A stretch of DNA of 64,000 bases from Ursus arctos (GCF_023065955.2 NW_026622963.1:8687001-8751000); one strand, 5' to 3'; shown: positions 43,130 through 46,680, numbered from the stretch's first letter. The notes: generated by a model not told the origin, from the sequence alone. Program-made: numbers and translations.

Positions 43130-45886
43130 AATGGTAGAAGAAATGCTAACATTCAGACTTTCCTGCTGTAGAATCCGTTCGAAATACCCCCAGCACTGAC
43201 ACCATGCCAGCCTCCTCGTCTCAAACTTGCTGTACTGACCACCAGGACCCTGAAGGTGCTACCAGCTCCTCTTACCTGGCGAGCTCCCAAGAGGAGGATT
43301 CGGGCCAGAGTCTTCCTACAGCGCACGTGCGCCCTTCCCACCCACTGAAGAGCTTTGCTGTGCCGGCAGCCCCGCCCCCAGGCCCTCCCACCTATGATCC
43401 TGCGCTGCCAAGCACACCGTTACTAGCCCAGCAAGGTGAGTGAGGACGGCGGCACCACCGGCGGGACCCTTTGGCTCTGGCTTATGGCAAAAGTCACCCC
43501 TTCTTTGAAAATAGCAAGTATCTTCCGAGCTTATCCTAGCAGTTTAGACTAGCTGGAAGGCATCGCCCCTCTCAGGACGTATATGGGCTCCCCTCCTTGG
43601 GGAGTGCATGTGAACCAGAGAATAATTTGGCGGGGAGTGAGGGCTGACTTTTTGAATCACGTTTTGGATGCAGAATTCTTGGTGTAAAATCCCATGGCTA
43701 TGGGTGTGGGCAACAGATCTAGTCCACTTAACCTCCCAAAAATGCCTCCCTCTGTAGGATGCCTACAAGCTAGAGGATTGGGGAGGACAAGACATGGAAG
43801 TAAGGGGCCCTTCCGATGGGACAGAAGTCTATTCCTCAAGTTCACGTGGCCCAACAAAGTCCCCTAACCTGAAAGGCATGCTTTTCCCTACTTCTCCACA
43901 TCTGTTATGATGGTCTGTTTTAGAGTAAGTCAGTGGTTTTCAAGCTTTTTGGTCTCAGGACCCTTTATACTCTTAAAAGCTATTGAGACCATGAAGGAGC
44001 TTTTCTTGACGTGAGCTAGATCTCCCAGTATTTAGCATATTAGAAAGTAAAACTGAGAAAATTTTAAAGTACTTTATTAACTCACTTAAAAATATCAATA
44101 AATATGTCATGTAAAGGTAAATAGCATATTTTTATGAAAAATAACTTCAAAACAAAAACATAGTGAGAAAAGTGACATTGTCTTGTGTTTTTGCGAATCT
44201 CTCTCATGTCTGGTTTAGTAGAAGGGAGCTGGCTTCTCATACCTGCTTCTGCGTTCAGTCTGTTGCAGTATGTTATTTTGGTTGCAGTGTGAGAAGAAAA
44301 CCTGGCCTCACAGATAGGAAGTTGGAAAAGGGAAAAGTATTTTTGTAACCTTTTCGGATAACTGGAGATTCCTTTTTGATACTGTAGCAAAACACAAGAA
44401 GTTGTAGCTTCTTATAGGTTTGTTTGTGATGTAATGGAGCCATAGCCGTGAGCTGTCTGTACTCTATTCCATTAAAATCCATCTATCTTGTTGAATGCAT
44501 GATATTGGACATCACACATTGGTCATTTGGAAAATATTGGTTCAGTAAGTTACACAGATTCTCCAAATCTTAACACATTTTGTTATACAATATCTAAAAA
44601 TACATTTATTAATATCACCAACGTCTGTAAGTATCGGGAGGCTCTCAAGCTCTTGGTGGCAGATACACATTTTTCAAGATTCTAATTTTCACTTGAAACT
44701 TTAAATTTTACCATTGGCAGTAAATACCGTCCAGTGTTTTCCTGAAGTGACTGGCTTACTTTATTTACTTTCTAGAAAATGTCTGCCAGATGCTCAAGTC
44801 TGAGTAACTGGTGTGTCTGTCAGTCTTCCTTTGGACTACCGTTAGTGTTTCATGACAAAAGCCACAGTTGCGCTTCCAACTCGAGCTGTCACAGATGCCT
44901 TGAACTTCAGACGGCCGCTGTCCTGTAGGATATAGAAGTGCTTCGTGCATACTTTCCATTTTGTCACACAGAATACTTACAGGGTGTGTAACCAGGGTTG
45001 AGATTTAATGAAATAATTTCTACTACTTCATTAAGGATGATCTGCAGTTAAACGAGTTTTGTGTGTGTTTTCTTTTTTTAATTGCAAGGCGTGTCCGTGG
45101 GTGACCCGACGGTTTGGTACCACTGCCTTAATTCATGCTAAGGCTCCGGCGGTTTTACTCACTGTTGCTTCCGTACCATCGGCACAGAGGCAAAAACGTC
45201 TTATTATTATGAAAAGAATGTTGACCTTACTTCTAGTTTTCTAAAGCCAAAGAGAATACTTTCTCTGGCCTCTGAGATGCCCCACTTGCCCCTCCTTCCC
45301 CCTAGTGCACTGCCTTTACAGCAGGCTCTGTGCACTGGGTCTGGGTGCATCCCTGACCGTGAAGCAGTGTTTGGAACTTAGTTGCCCTCATGAGATCTGG
45401 GGGAGCAGGCTCGGCCACACCCCTAACGGTGCCCTTTCCCCCTCAGCTCTGAACCATCACATTCACTCGGTGAAGACGGCCTCCATTGGGACTTTAGGAA
45501 GGAGCCGGCCGCCTATGCCAGTGGTGGTGCCCAGTGCCCCTGAAGTGCAGGAGACCACAAGGATGCTGGAAGACTCCGAGAGTGTAAGTCCCTGGGCCCT
45601 CAGCCCAGCCAGGATGTCTAGGTGTGTGTCCCACGGCTTGCGAGTGTGCCGGTCGCACTGATCTCGTGTGCCGGTCGCACTGATCTCGTGTGCCGGCCCC
45701 GAAGCGGGAAGCAGATGCGCGCTCGTTCATTGAGCAGACGTGCTCTGGGCATCTCCTCTGAGCCGGGAACGGTGCTGAGGGTCTGTGCTTTCTCTTCCCC
45801 AGAGCTATGAACCAGATGAGCTGACCAAAGAGATGGCCCACCTGGAAGGACTAATGAAGGACCTAAACGCCATCACGACAGCATGA
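2272..45886 (+). CDS. NEO1: NEO1 (neogenin), 3' part of coding region, 20 exons
   Basis: Spliced CDS: join(2272-2420, 3016-3154, 4745-4794, 5733-5880, 10058-10168, 11236-11430, 14495-14590, 17242-17465, 17548-17686, 19639-19746, 21257-21451, 22122-22154, 25186-25254, 28762-28909, 34809-35047, 35657-35749, 39155-39313, 43172-43435, 45447-45583, 45803-45886). Every junction is AG/GT and phase is continuous over 926 residues (fragment numbering starts at the valine split before 2272; add about 535 for human numbering). Order: FN3 domains 2-6, linker, transmembrane helix at about 569-591, then a roughly 335-residue tail ending in the conserved P3 segment. Neogenin is a plasma-membrane receptor for netrins and RGMs and a BMP co-receptor; RGM binds FN5-6. 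No frameshift or premature stop is seen, so the gene looks intact. DCC, the paralogue, is excluded by near-identity to remembered human neogenin. The 5' exons (signal peptide, four Ig domains, FN1) lie outside the window. Confidence 0.97.
2436..2643 (-). repeat. CanSINE (SINEC), antisense, abutting a splice donor
   Basis: Reverse-oriented tRNA-Lys-derived carnivoran SINE: T-run tail, (GA)n, GGGGCTCCATCCCAGGACCC, GATCATGACCTGAGCCGAAA and terminal GAGCCCC. Its tail begins 16 nt into the intron after window exon 1. A short possible duplication AAGCC flanks it (2431-2435, 2645-2649). Confidence 0.9.
3016..3154 (+). CDS. NEO1: NEO1 window exon 2 (FN3 domain 2, second half)
   Basis: Acceptor TTTATTCAAG, donor GTGAGT; 139 nt, phase 0 to phase 1. 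Residues 51-96 complete FN2 with the typical F/G region [19 protein letters not shown] (the tyrosine corner and the YNKHG turn are clear). Confidence 0.95.
3215..3395 (+). repeat. MIR SINE relic
   Basis: TCAGGTCAAATCCCAGTTCT, ACTTTACATGTCTGAGC and ATAAAATGTAGATAATAGCA match MIR order on the plus strand. Confidence 0.6.
3672..4258 (-). repeat. L1 3' fragment, antisense, with target-site duplication
   Basis: Carnivoran L1 C-terminal ORF2 and 3'UTR in reverse orientation (TGGCGGAGTAGTATTCCATT, TTATCCATTCATCTGTCGAT, TATTATGGACATTGCTGCTA). Flanked by AAGACCGGCAT (3661-3671) and AAGACCAGCAT (4259-4269), an 11-bp duplication with one difference, so this is a single old insertion. Confidence 0.85.
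4270..4744 (+). other. NEO1 intron, unique sequence with poly-A/poly-T tract
   Basis: No repeat recognised except an A10-T9 run followed by about 16 T at 4699-4733 leading into the exon 3 acceptor. Confidence 0.55.
4745..4794 (+). CDS. NEO1: NEO1 window exon 3 (start of FN3 domain 3)
   Basis: A 50-nt exon, phase 1 to phase 0, encoding [17 protein letters not shown] (residues 97-113), strand A of FN3. The acceptor is TGCCTGTCCAG behind an unusually long T tract; an adjacent A-run/T-run lies at 4699-4733. Donor is GTAAAC. Confidence 0.93.
4795..5732 (+). other. NEO1 intron, unique sequence
   Basis: Nothing recognised beyond ordinary intronic sequence. Confidence 0.55.
5733..5880 (+). CDS. NEO1: NEO1 window exon 4 (FN3 domain 3, middle)
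   Basis: Acceptor TGTCTTTCCCAG, donor GTAAGC; 148 nt, phase 0 to phase 1. Residues 114-162 carry [18 protein letters not shown] and the basic strand [13 protein letters not shown] of FN3. Human, from memory, has PPAP where this species has PPPP. Confidence 0.95.
6155..6607 (+). mobile_element. Tigger-like (Tc1/mariner) DNA transposon relic
   Basis: Begins CCTCAACTTATGATGGGGTT, continues through ATCATGGCTTAGCCTAGCCT and CTTACATCAGCTGACAACTG, and ends GCTTTCGCACCATTGTAAAG TCAAAGAATAGTAAG. The ends are diverged inverted repeats (CAACTTATGATGGGG against ACCATTGTAAAGTCAAAG). The family is inferred from memory of the mammalian non-autonomous Tigger consensus. Confidence 0.65.
6710..6790. repeat. 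(CATATA)n / (TATATG)n palindromic microsatellite
   Basis: Repeated CATATA units pass through (TA)n into repeated TATATG units, so the tract is self-complementary and could form a cruciform or hairpin. Confidence 0.9.
6800..7682 (+). other. NEO1 intron, unrecognised sequence
   Basis: No exon or confident repeat recognised; short open frames on the minus strand look random. Confidence 0.5.
7683..7887 (+). repeat. L1 3' end, sense, 5'-truncated
   Basis: CATGAGAGACTCTGGACTCT, AAACAAACTGAGGG, TGGGTATTAAGGAGGGCACG and a terminal A-run are the carnivoran L1 3' tail. Confidence 0.9.
7888..8507 (+). other. NEO1 intron, unique sequence
   Basis: A MIR-like end may lie at 7960-8060 (TATACCAGGTACTGTTCTTG), too diverged to call; otherwise nothing recognised. 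Confidence 0.45.
8521..8725 (-). repeat. CanSINE (SINEC1-type), antisense, with duplication
   Basis: T-run, AAAGATTTTATTTATTTATT, AGCCAGCGAGAGAGGGAACA, GCTCATAGCGGAGGAGCCTG, and terminal AGGCGCCCC. Flanking copies TCTCTCACTTTCT at 8508-8520 and 8726-8738 form a perfect target-site duplication. The internal diagnostic blocks resemble the panda/bear SINEC1 subfamily. Confidence 0.95.
8739..10057 (+). other. NEO1 intron with a small L1 3' relic
   Basis: TAGTTAAGGTGGTAAATTTT followed by an A-rich end (about 9235-9296) looks like an old L1 3' terminus. The remainder is unrecognised; a T/G-rich tract at 9990-10045 leads to the exon 5 acceptor. Confidence 0.5.
10058..10168 (+). CDS. NEO1: NEO1 window exon 5 (end of FN3 domain 3)
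   Basis: Acceptor TTTGGATCTCAG, donor GTAAGA; 111 nt, phase 1 to phase 1. Residues 163-199 include [20 protein letters not shown], the F strand and FG loop of FN3, with a candidate N-glycosylation site NGT. The upstream tract is T/G-rich (TTG repeats), not purely pyrimidine. Confidence 0.95.
10169..11235 (+). other. NEO1 intron, unique sequence
   Basis: No repeat or exon recognised. Confidence 0.5.
11236..11430 (+). CDS. NEO1: NEO1 window exon 6 (FN3 domain 4, first part)
   Basis: Acceptor CCTTCCCAG, donor GTATGT; 195 nt, phase 1 to phase 1. Residues 200-264 start [16 protein letters not shown] and continue through [16 protein letters not shown] to YYTIENL, covering strands A-E of FN4, a domain in the netrin-binding region of this receptor family. 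Confidence 0.96.
11521..11636 (-). repeat. Short antisense L1 3' insertion with 14-bp duplication
   Basis: About 116 bp of L1 3' end (GTTAGTCACCATACAGTACA, TCCATGATTCATTATTTGCG) in reverse orientation. Perfect TTTACAGAAAACTT copies at 11507-11520 and 11637-11650 show one complete, severely 5'-truncated retrotransposition event. Confidence 0.92.
11662..11850 (+). repeat. CanSINE (SINEC), sense
   Basis: GGGGCGCCTGGGTGGCTCAG, TCGGTTAAGTGTCCGACTCG, GATCTCAGGGCCATGAGATC, GGGCATGGAGCCTGCTTAAG, then pyrimidine-rich and A-rich tail. The A and B box-like tRNA-derived head is clear. Confidence 0.95.
11851..12850 (-). repeat. Old L1 (L1M-type) 3' relic, antisense
   Basis: Blocks CTCTGAACCATTTGAGAGTA, TAACTACAGTACAGTTACCA, and AAATTAACACTCAGATAGTA resemble the reversed L1M 3'UTR. 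The boundaries are approximate and the right half is weakly supported. Confidence 0.5.
12950..14140 (+). repeat. Degraded L1 ORF2 fragment, sense
   Basis: ORF2-like order: AAAGTCACAGGATACAAAGC, ATACTTAGGGATAAACTTTA, AATAGAACAGAATGGAGTCC, GGTGTGGGAAGAATTGGATA and AATGTCATTAATCATCAGAG. Many stops; no coding capacity. A 21-bp stretch is duplicated in tandem at 13925-13945 and 13950-13970. Confidence 0.85.
14495..14590 (+). CDS. NEO1: NEO1 window exon 7 (end of FN3 domain 4)
   Basis: Acceptor TTCCTTCCTTCAG, donor GTAAGC; 96 nt, phase 1 to phase 1. Residues 265-296 ([20 protein letters not shown] then SAVTRPHT) are the F and G strands of FN4. The next exon begins the FN4-FN5 linker. Confidence 0.95.
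14892..15054 (+). repeat. CanSINE, sense
   Basis: GGGGCACCTGGGTGGCTTAG, GTCGTGATCTCAGGGTCGTG, GGGCATGGAGCCTGCTTGAG then A-run. Near-identical flanks AAGTGATTTT (14882-14891) and AAGTGGTTTT (15055-15064) are the target-site duplication. Confidence 0.93.
15065..17241 (+). other. NEO1 intron, unrecognised sequence
   Basis: A/T-rich intronic DNA with no confident repeat, exon or RNA gene. A pyrimidine-rich stretch at 17120-17240 precedes exon 8. Confidence 0.5.
17242..17465 (+). CDS. NEO1: NEO1 window exon 8 (FN4-FN5 linker and first part of FN5)
   Basis: Acceptor TTTTTACCCAG, donor GTACTG; 224 nt, phase 1 to phase 0. Residues 297-371: an acidic/proline linker ([20 protein letters not shown]) then FN5 with [15 protein letters not shown]. 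Two internal AGs after a pyrimidine-rich stretch, ending at 17289 and 17295, would remove 48 or 54 nt in frame if used as acceptors. Alternative splicing of this linker is known for DCC and neogenin. FN5 and FN6 form the RGM-binding module. Confidence 0.95.
17548..17686 (+). CDS. NEO1: NEO1 window exon 9 (end of FN3 domain 5)
   Basis: Acceptor TATGCTTCCAG, donor GTATGT; 139 nt, phase 0 to phase 1. Residues 372-417 carry [20 protein letters not shown] and [19 protein letters not shown]. Final residue here is F where I recall L in human. The intron before it is only 82 nt. Confidence 0.95.
17985..18195 (+). repeat. MIR SINE relic
   Basis: GGACTTGAGTTCAATCCCAG, ACTGACTGTGTAAGACATAC, TCTGTAAAAGAGGGGTAATG and TTATTGTGAGGTAAAACGAG follow MIR order. 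Confidence 0.75.
18196..19190 (+). other. NEO1 intron, unique sequence
   Basis: Nothing recognised. Confidence 0.5.
19195..19350 (+). repeat. MIR SINE relic (3' half)
   Basis: CTTGGGCAAATTACATAACT, GATCTGTCAAGCAGGGATAG and ATGCCTGGGATAATGTAGAT in order. Confidence 0.65.
19430..19560 (+). repeat. Possible L2 3' relic
   Basis: GTAGACTATGAGCTCTTTGA AGCCAGGAGG resembles the L2 3' end; diverged and short. Confidence 0.4.
19639..19746 (+). CDS. NEO1: NEO1 window exon 10 (start of FN3 domain 6)
   Basis: Acceptor TTATTTTGTAG, donor GTAAGA; 108 nt, phase 1 to phase 1. Residues 418-453: [18 protein letters not shown] then [16 protein letters not shown], strands A-C of the membrane-proximal FN6 domain. 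Confidence 0.95.
19747..21256 (+). other. NEO1 intron, unique, with candidate CTCF site
   Basis: No transposable element recognised; local GAATAAGG and CTGAAAGCATT duplications at 20450-20515; CTCF-like motif at 20746-20758. Confidence 0.5.
20746..20758 (-). promoter_or_regulatory. Candidate CTCF site in NEO1 intron
   Basis: Plus strand TGCCCCCTGGTGG; the reverse complement CCACCAGGGGGCA is the core CTCF consensus, in the context CCCACCAGGGGGCACTC. It lies between window exons 10 and 11. Occupancy cannot be judged from sequence. Confidence 0.55.
21257..21451 (+). CDS. NEO1: NEO1 window exon 11 (rest of FN3 domain 6)
   Basis: Acceptor CCTTTGGACAG, donor GTAAAG; 195 nt, phase 1 to phase 1. 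Residues 454-518 run from [17 protein letters not shown] to [20 protein letters not shown] and AVQFRTPK, completing FN6. Confidence 0.96.
21452..22121 (+). other. NEO1 intron before the 33-nt cassette exon
   Basis: Unique sequence; a long pyrimidine-rich run (22076-22115) precedes the acceptor. Confidence 0.55.
22122..22154 (+). CDS. NEO1: NEO1 window exon 12 (33-nt cassette exon, juxtamembrane)
   Basis: A 33-nt exon, phase 1 to phase 1, encoding [11 protein letters not shown]. The acceptor (CTTGGCCTGTTAG) follows a long pyrimidine tract; the donor is GTAAAT. Skipping leaves the frame intact and restores alanine at the junction (G+CC). Human neogenin has the same 11-residue segment and isoforms lacking it, so it is most likely a regulated cassette. 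Confidence 0.9.
22155..22973 (+). other. NEO1 intron after the 33-nt cassette exon
   Basis: Immediately downstream is a CTCTCCTTTCCTCTC pyrimidine stretch (22180-22195) and GTT/T-rich sequence (22208-22240), plausible binding sites for splicing regulators such as PTB. Otherwise unrecognised. Confidence 0.45.
22984..23101 (+). repeat. Old short CanSINE, sense, with duplication
   Basis: GGGGCACCTGCTGGCTCAGA, GTGACTCTTGATCTTGGGAT, ATGTAGAGATTACTTAATAA and A-rich tail; about 118 bp, lacking the CT-rich 3' region. Flanks AAAAAGTCTT at 22974-22983 and 23102-23111 are a perfect 10-bp duplication. Confidence 0.9.
23112..24077 (+). other. NEO1 intron, unique sequence
   Basis: Nothing recognised; a 111-codon open frame at 23553-23888 has no family resemblance. 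Confidence 0.5.
24078..24285 (+). repeat. MIR SINE relic
   Basis: TGAACATTTGCTATGTGTCA, AATCCTCAGTGCAGTTTTGT, ACGATGAAGAAACTGAGACC and CTTGCCAGAAGTCGAGTACA are the reversed MIR sequence order. Confidence 0.75.
24286..25185 (+). other. NEO1 intron, unique sequence
   Basis: Nothing recognised; somewhat GC-richer than neighbours. Confidence 0.5.
25186..25254 (+). CDS. NEO1: NEO1 window exon 13 (extracellular juxtamembrane linker)
   Basis: Acceptor CTTCTCCTTCAG, donor GTAAAG; 69 nt, phase 1 to phase 1. Residues 530-552 encode [20 protein letters not shown] and PMS, a flexible Gly/Ser linker between FN6 and the membrane. Human reads SGSGGKG at the start, from memory. Confidence 0.94.
25255..25744 (+). 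other. NEO1 intron, unique sequence
   Basis: Nothing recognised. Confidence 0.5.
25745..25950 (+). repeat. MIR SINE relic
   Basis: ACATTTGATCCTAACAACAC, GATATTCCCATTTTACGCAG, GAGACTCAATGGAGA and CAAAATTCAGGTCTTCTGAG match reversed MIR. Confidence 0.7.
25951..27650 (+). repeat. Ancient LINE-like relics amid unique intron
   Basis: Fragments at 26095-26640 (CATTCATTCACACGTGCTTT, AACAGCACGTGCAAATGCAT, GCAGTAGTCCAGATGAGGCT) and 27575-27645 (AAAGGCCTTGATGCAAAACT) share the order of an old, highly diverged mammalian repeat that I cannot name surely. The rest is unique. Confidence 0.4.
27680..28148 (+). repeat. L2 LINE 3' relic
   Basis: Well-preserved order: GAACATGCCAAGCTCCTTCC, CATTCAAATCTCAGCTCAAA, CACCCAGTCACTCTGTATCA, CATAGCACTTATTACTAATA, and AATGCCTGGCACATAGTAAC at the end. 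Confidence 0.85.
28306..28403 (-). repeat. Short antisense L1 3' insertion with 17-bp duplication
   Basis: About 98 bp of the same L1 3' terminus as at 11521-11636 (TTAGTCACCATACAGTACAT), inverted. Copies of TGTGAATGTACATTTTT at 28288-28305 (one extra T) and 28404-28420 flank it. Confidence 0.92.
28421..28761 (+). other. NEO1 intron before the transmembrane exon
   Basis: Unique sequence; nothing recognised. Confidence 0.5.
28762..28909 (+). CDS. NEO1: NEO1 window exon 14 (transmembrane exon)
   Basis: Acceptor TTTTCCTCCGCAG, donor GTAAGG (G at 28910); 148 nt, phase 1 to phase 2. It encodes the remaining linker ([15 protein letters not shown]), a roughly 23-residue Val/Ile helix at residues 569-591 ([12 protein letters not shown] start), and the stop-transfer [11 protein letters not shown]. 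The helix is the region from which gamma-secretase releases the neogenin intracellular domain. Confidence 0.96.
29291..29760 (+). repeat. Unclassified insert with telomere-like minisatellite
   Basis: Two adjacent units (29593-29664 and 29665-29732) share CTCYGGAGA, TCTCTGAAYTG, AGGATAT and GGCACATAC blocks, each ending in (CCCTAA)n-like arrays; a third diverged copy of the array end lies near 29300-29340. It lies between the left Tigger arm and an L1 tail. No family recognised. Confidence 0.6.
29761..30165 (+). repeat. L1 3' end, sense, nested in the Tigger-like element
   Basis: GTGAAATATTATTCAGCCGT, ATCTTGCCATTTGCAGCTAC, ATGGATGGAGCTAGAGAGTA, the A-run at 29940, and the carnivoran tail GGATTAAGGAGGCGCTTGTC lead to a terminal AATAAAAACG. 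Confidence 0.85.
30235..30919 (+). other. NEO1 intron, unique sequence
   Basis: Moderately GC-rich; nothing recognised. Confidence 0.5.
30933..31154 (+). repeat. CanSINE, sense, with duplication
   Basis: GGGTGCCTGGATGGGTCAGT, GGTCATGATCTCAGGGTTGT, GCAGAGTCTGCTTGAGTTTC, (CT)n and AAATAAATTTTAAAATCC tail with extra (TA)n. Flanks ATATTTTTTCAAG (30920-30932) and ATATTTTTCAAG (31155-31166) form the duplication. Confidence 0.92.
31167..32579 (+). other. NEO1 intron, unique sequence
   Basis: Nothing confidently recognised. Confidence 0.5.
32580..34290 (+). repeat. Long L2 LINE relic, interrupted by a CanSINE
   Basis: Recognisable L2 3' region in order: GAAGATCAATGACCTCCATA, AATGTCTCGGAGGCACTCAA, (SINE), TCCTAGCTGGTCTCCTGTTC, CTGCTTAAAACCATATAGTG, GATCTGGGCTACCTTTCCAG, ending in ACCTAATAAATGCTTATTGA. 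The left boundary is approximate. Confidence 0.75.
33285..33487 (+). repeat. CanSINE (SINEC1-type), sense, with 17-bp duplication
   Basis: GGGGCGCCTGGGTGGCACAG, TTCAGCTCGGGGCGTGATCC, CCTCCGCTATGAGCCTGCTT, ACTGGCTGTCTCTATCTCTG and an A15 tail. Perfect AGAATTTATAATCTTTT copies lie at 33268-33284 and 33488-33504. It is the same subfamily as 8521-8725 and looks the youngest SINE in the window. Confidence 0.97.
34291..34808 (+). other. NEO1 intron before the P1 exon
   Basis: Unique sequence; nothing recognised. Confidence 0.5.
34809..35047 (+). CDS. NEO1: NEO1 window exon 15 (cytoplasmic P1 region)
   Basis: Acceptor TTTGTGCCTAG, donor GTGCAG; 239 nt, phase 2 to phase 1. Residues 602-681 contain the conserved juxtamembrane P1 block ([18 protein letters not shown]), then [20 protein letters not shown] and [11 protein letters not shown]1 is the conserved segment that in DCC/neogenin mediates adaptor interactions. 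Confidence 0.96.
35048..35656 (+). other. NEO1 intron, with C13-type homopolymer
   Basis: Unique apart from a poly-C run at about 35565-35578. Confidence 0.5.
35657..35749 (+). CDS. NEO1: NEO1 window exon 16 (cytoplasmic)
   Basis: Acceptor TTTGATGTCTAG, donor GTAAGT (G at 35750); 93 nt, phase 1 to phase 1. Encodes [20 protein letters not shown] then [11 protein letters not shown] (residues 682-712). Confidence 0.95.
35750..39154 (+). other. NEO1 intron, mostly unique
   Basis: No confident transposon. A GAATTGGGAAATACAGATGA AC block and ATCCCATTAACATTTTAGTG at 38800-38900 resemble an old LINE relic; a short (TG)n and GATA tract lies at 38917-38945. Confidence 0.45.
39155..39313 (+). CDS. NEO1: NEO1 window exon 17 (159-nt likely cassette, His/Ser-rich)
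   Basis: Acceptor TTCATCCACAG, donor GTGAGA; 159 nt, exactly 53 codons, phase 1 to phase 1. Encodes the His-rich [20 protein letters not shown] region (residues 713-765). I recall a human isoform lacking a 53-residue cytoplasmic segment, which matches this exon's length, so I mark it as a likely alternative exon. Confidence 0.93.
39314..42085 (+). other. NEO1 intron, unique sequence
   Basis: Nothing confidently recognised; several short GC-rich open frames are unconvincing. Confidence 0.45.
42086..42275 (+). repeat. MIR SINE relic
   Basis: GGGCGTCAGGGCACAGGGAT TCAGATTCCCGCCCTTGCC and AGCAGAGTGGCTGGCTCAGA GTAAGCACTCAGT fit MIR. Confidence 0.6.
42276..43085 (+). other. NEO1 intron, unique sequence
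   Basis: Possible MIR trace at 42290-42420 (TAGGTGAAGACAGAGAGTCA); a short (TTTG)n at 42524-42540; otherwise nothing. Confidence 0.45.
43086..43127 (+). repeat. (GT)21 microsatellite upstream of exon 18
   Basis: Uninterrupted GT dinucleotides followed by TTTAATG, ending 44 nt before exon 43172-43435. In the transcript this is a long UG repeat, a preferred TDP-43/CELF-type binding sequence. Confidence 0.95.
43172..43435 (+). CDS. NEO1: NEO1 window exon 18 (cytoplasmic, P2 proline-rich)
   Basis: Acceptor TTTCCTGCTGTAG, donor GTGAGT; 264 nt, 88 codons, phase 1 to phase 1. Residues 766-853: [18 protein letters not shown], the [20 protein letters not shown] stretch, and the P2-type proline motif [17 protein letters not shown] (GT)21 tract ends 44 nt before the exon. 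Confidence 0.95.
43436..43930 (+). other. NEO1 intron, unique sequence
   Basis: Nothing recognised. Confidence 0.5.
43931..45125 (+). mobile_element. hAT-Charlie-like DNA transposon relic, about 1.2 kb
   Basis: Starts CAGTGGTTTTCAAGCTTTTT GGTCTCAGGACCC and ends TTTGGTACCACTG, which are imperfect inverted repeats of the CAGTGGTTCTCAA type. The interior (ATTAGAAAGTAAAACTGAGA, CTTCTGCGTTCAGTCTGTTG, TCCATTAAAATCCATC) matches a mammalian repeat I recognise, but the subfamily name is uncertain. No transposase frame remains. Confidence 0.7.
45126..45446 (+). other. NEO1 intron, unique sequence
   Basis: Nothing recognised. Confidence 0.5.
45447..45583 (+). CDS. NEO1: NEO1 window exon 19 (start of P3 region)
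   Basis: Acceptor TTTCCCCCTCAG, donor GTAAGT; 137 nt, phase 1 to phase 0. Residues 854-899: [37 protein letters not shown] and the start of P3 (TRMLEDSES). Confidence 0.96.
45644..45696 (+). repeat. CpG-containing 22-bp tandem repeat in last NEO1 intron
   Basis: Two identical 22-bp units (45644-45665 and 45666-45687; core GTGTGCCGGTCGCACTGAT) plus a partial third, inside the 219-nt last intron. Confidence 0.92.
45803..45886 (+). CDS. NEO1: NEO1 window exon 20, C-terminus and stop
   Basis: Acceptor CTTCCCCAG; 84 nt of coding sequence ending TGA at 45884-45886. Residues 900-926 ([20 protein letters not shown] then LNAITTA) form the helical P3 motif, which in DCC-family receptors supports receptor self-association and binding of FAK and myosin X. 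Confidence 0.97.
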
Positions 45887-46543
45887 GGCCTTCCCCAGGA
45901 CCTGACGGCAGACCTGGGTCTAGAAGTCTTGGGACAGAGCCTGGAAAGCGAGGATTGTACAGAGCACGCTAGGACAGCACTTGAGAACACAGAGTGAGCG
46001 AGCAGACCAGCCGGCGGCCCTGCGTGGGGCCGGTTCCAGGCACGGCCACCTGCCTTCTCCTGGTCGGCCTGGAAGAAGCCTGTGTCGAGGCGGCTTCCCT
46101 TTGCCTGCTGACACCCTGCAGGACTGGGCACCATGGGCCAAAATTTTGTGTCCGGGGAAGAGGCAGGAAGTGCACCCTACATTTCACCTTGTGGTCAGGC
46201 TGTGTCTTCGTGCTGCGACGGCATCGCCTTTATGGAGTGTAGACATTGGCGTTTACGTACAGTTTTATTTGTGTCCTATTTTATTTTACCTTCGAAAGAA
46301 AAACACTATCAAAACCCAAGCGAGTCCATGGTGTTCGCCACAAGTGGTTGACGTTCGGCTGCTTGTCTGAATTGTGTGTGGCAGGTCACTGACAGCGCGG
46401 GCGGGTCCGGGGTTGGCTTGTTTGTTTTGTTTTTGAATTCCGAGTCATGGCGTCCTCTACCAGCTGTTAGTCCACCACTTTGAGGGGGGAGGAAATGTTG
46501 CATTGCTGTTTGTAAGCTTTTTTATTATTTTTTTATTATAATT

Positions 46544-46549
46544 ATTAAA
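46544..46549 (+). terminator. Proximal NEO1 poly(A) signal (ATTAAA)
   Basis: ATTAAA in an AU-rich context about 660 nt after the stop codon, followed about 105 nt later by a G-rich run (46654-46680). It could give a short 3'UTR form; use is unproven. Confidence 0.45.
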
Positions 46550-46653
46550 GGCCTGACTTTCTCCTCTCATCACTGTGAGATCACAGATCTATTTGAATGA
46601 AATGTAACATTGAAAAGACTTGTTCGTTGCTTTCTGTGCAGTTTCAAAGTATT

Positions 46654-46680
46654 GGGGTGGGGGTGGGCCGGGGGGTTGGG
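46654..46680 (+). promoter_or_regulatory. G-quadruplex-capable tract in NEO1 3'UTR
   Basis: Runs of 4, 5, 3, 6 and 3 G separated by 1-2 nt on the transcribed-sense strand, so the RNA could fold into a quadruplex. It lies downstream of the proximal ATTAAA, where G-rich auxiliary elements can stimulate cleavage. Confidence 0.5.

Noticed and set aside
45305..45661. 118-residue open frame on the plus strand
   Set aside because: It is NEO1 exon 19 read together with flanking intron sequence; the real coding portion is 45447-45583.
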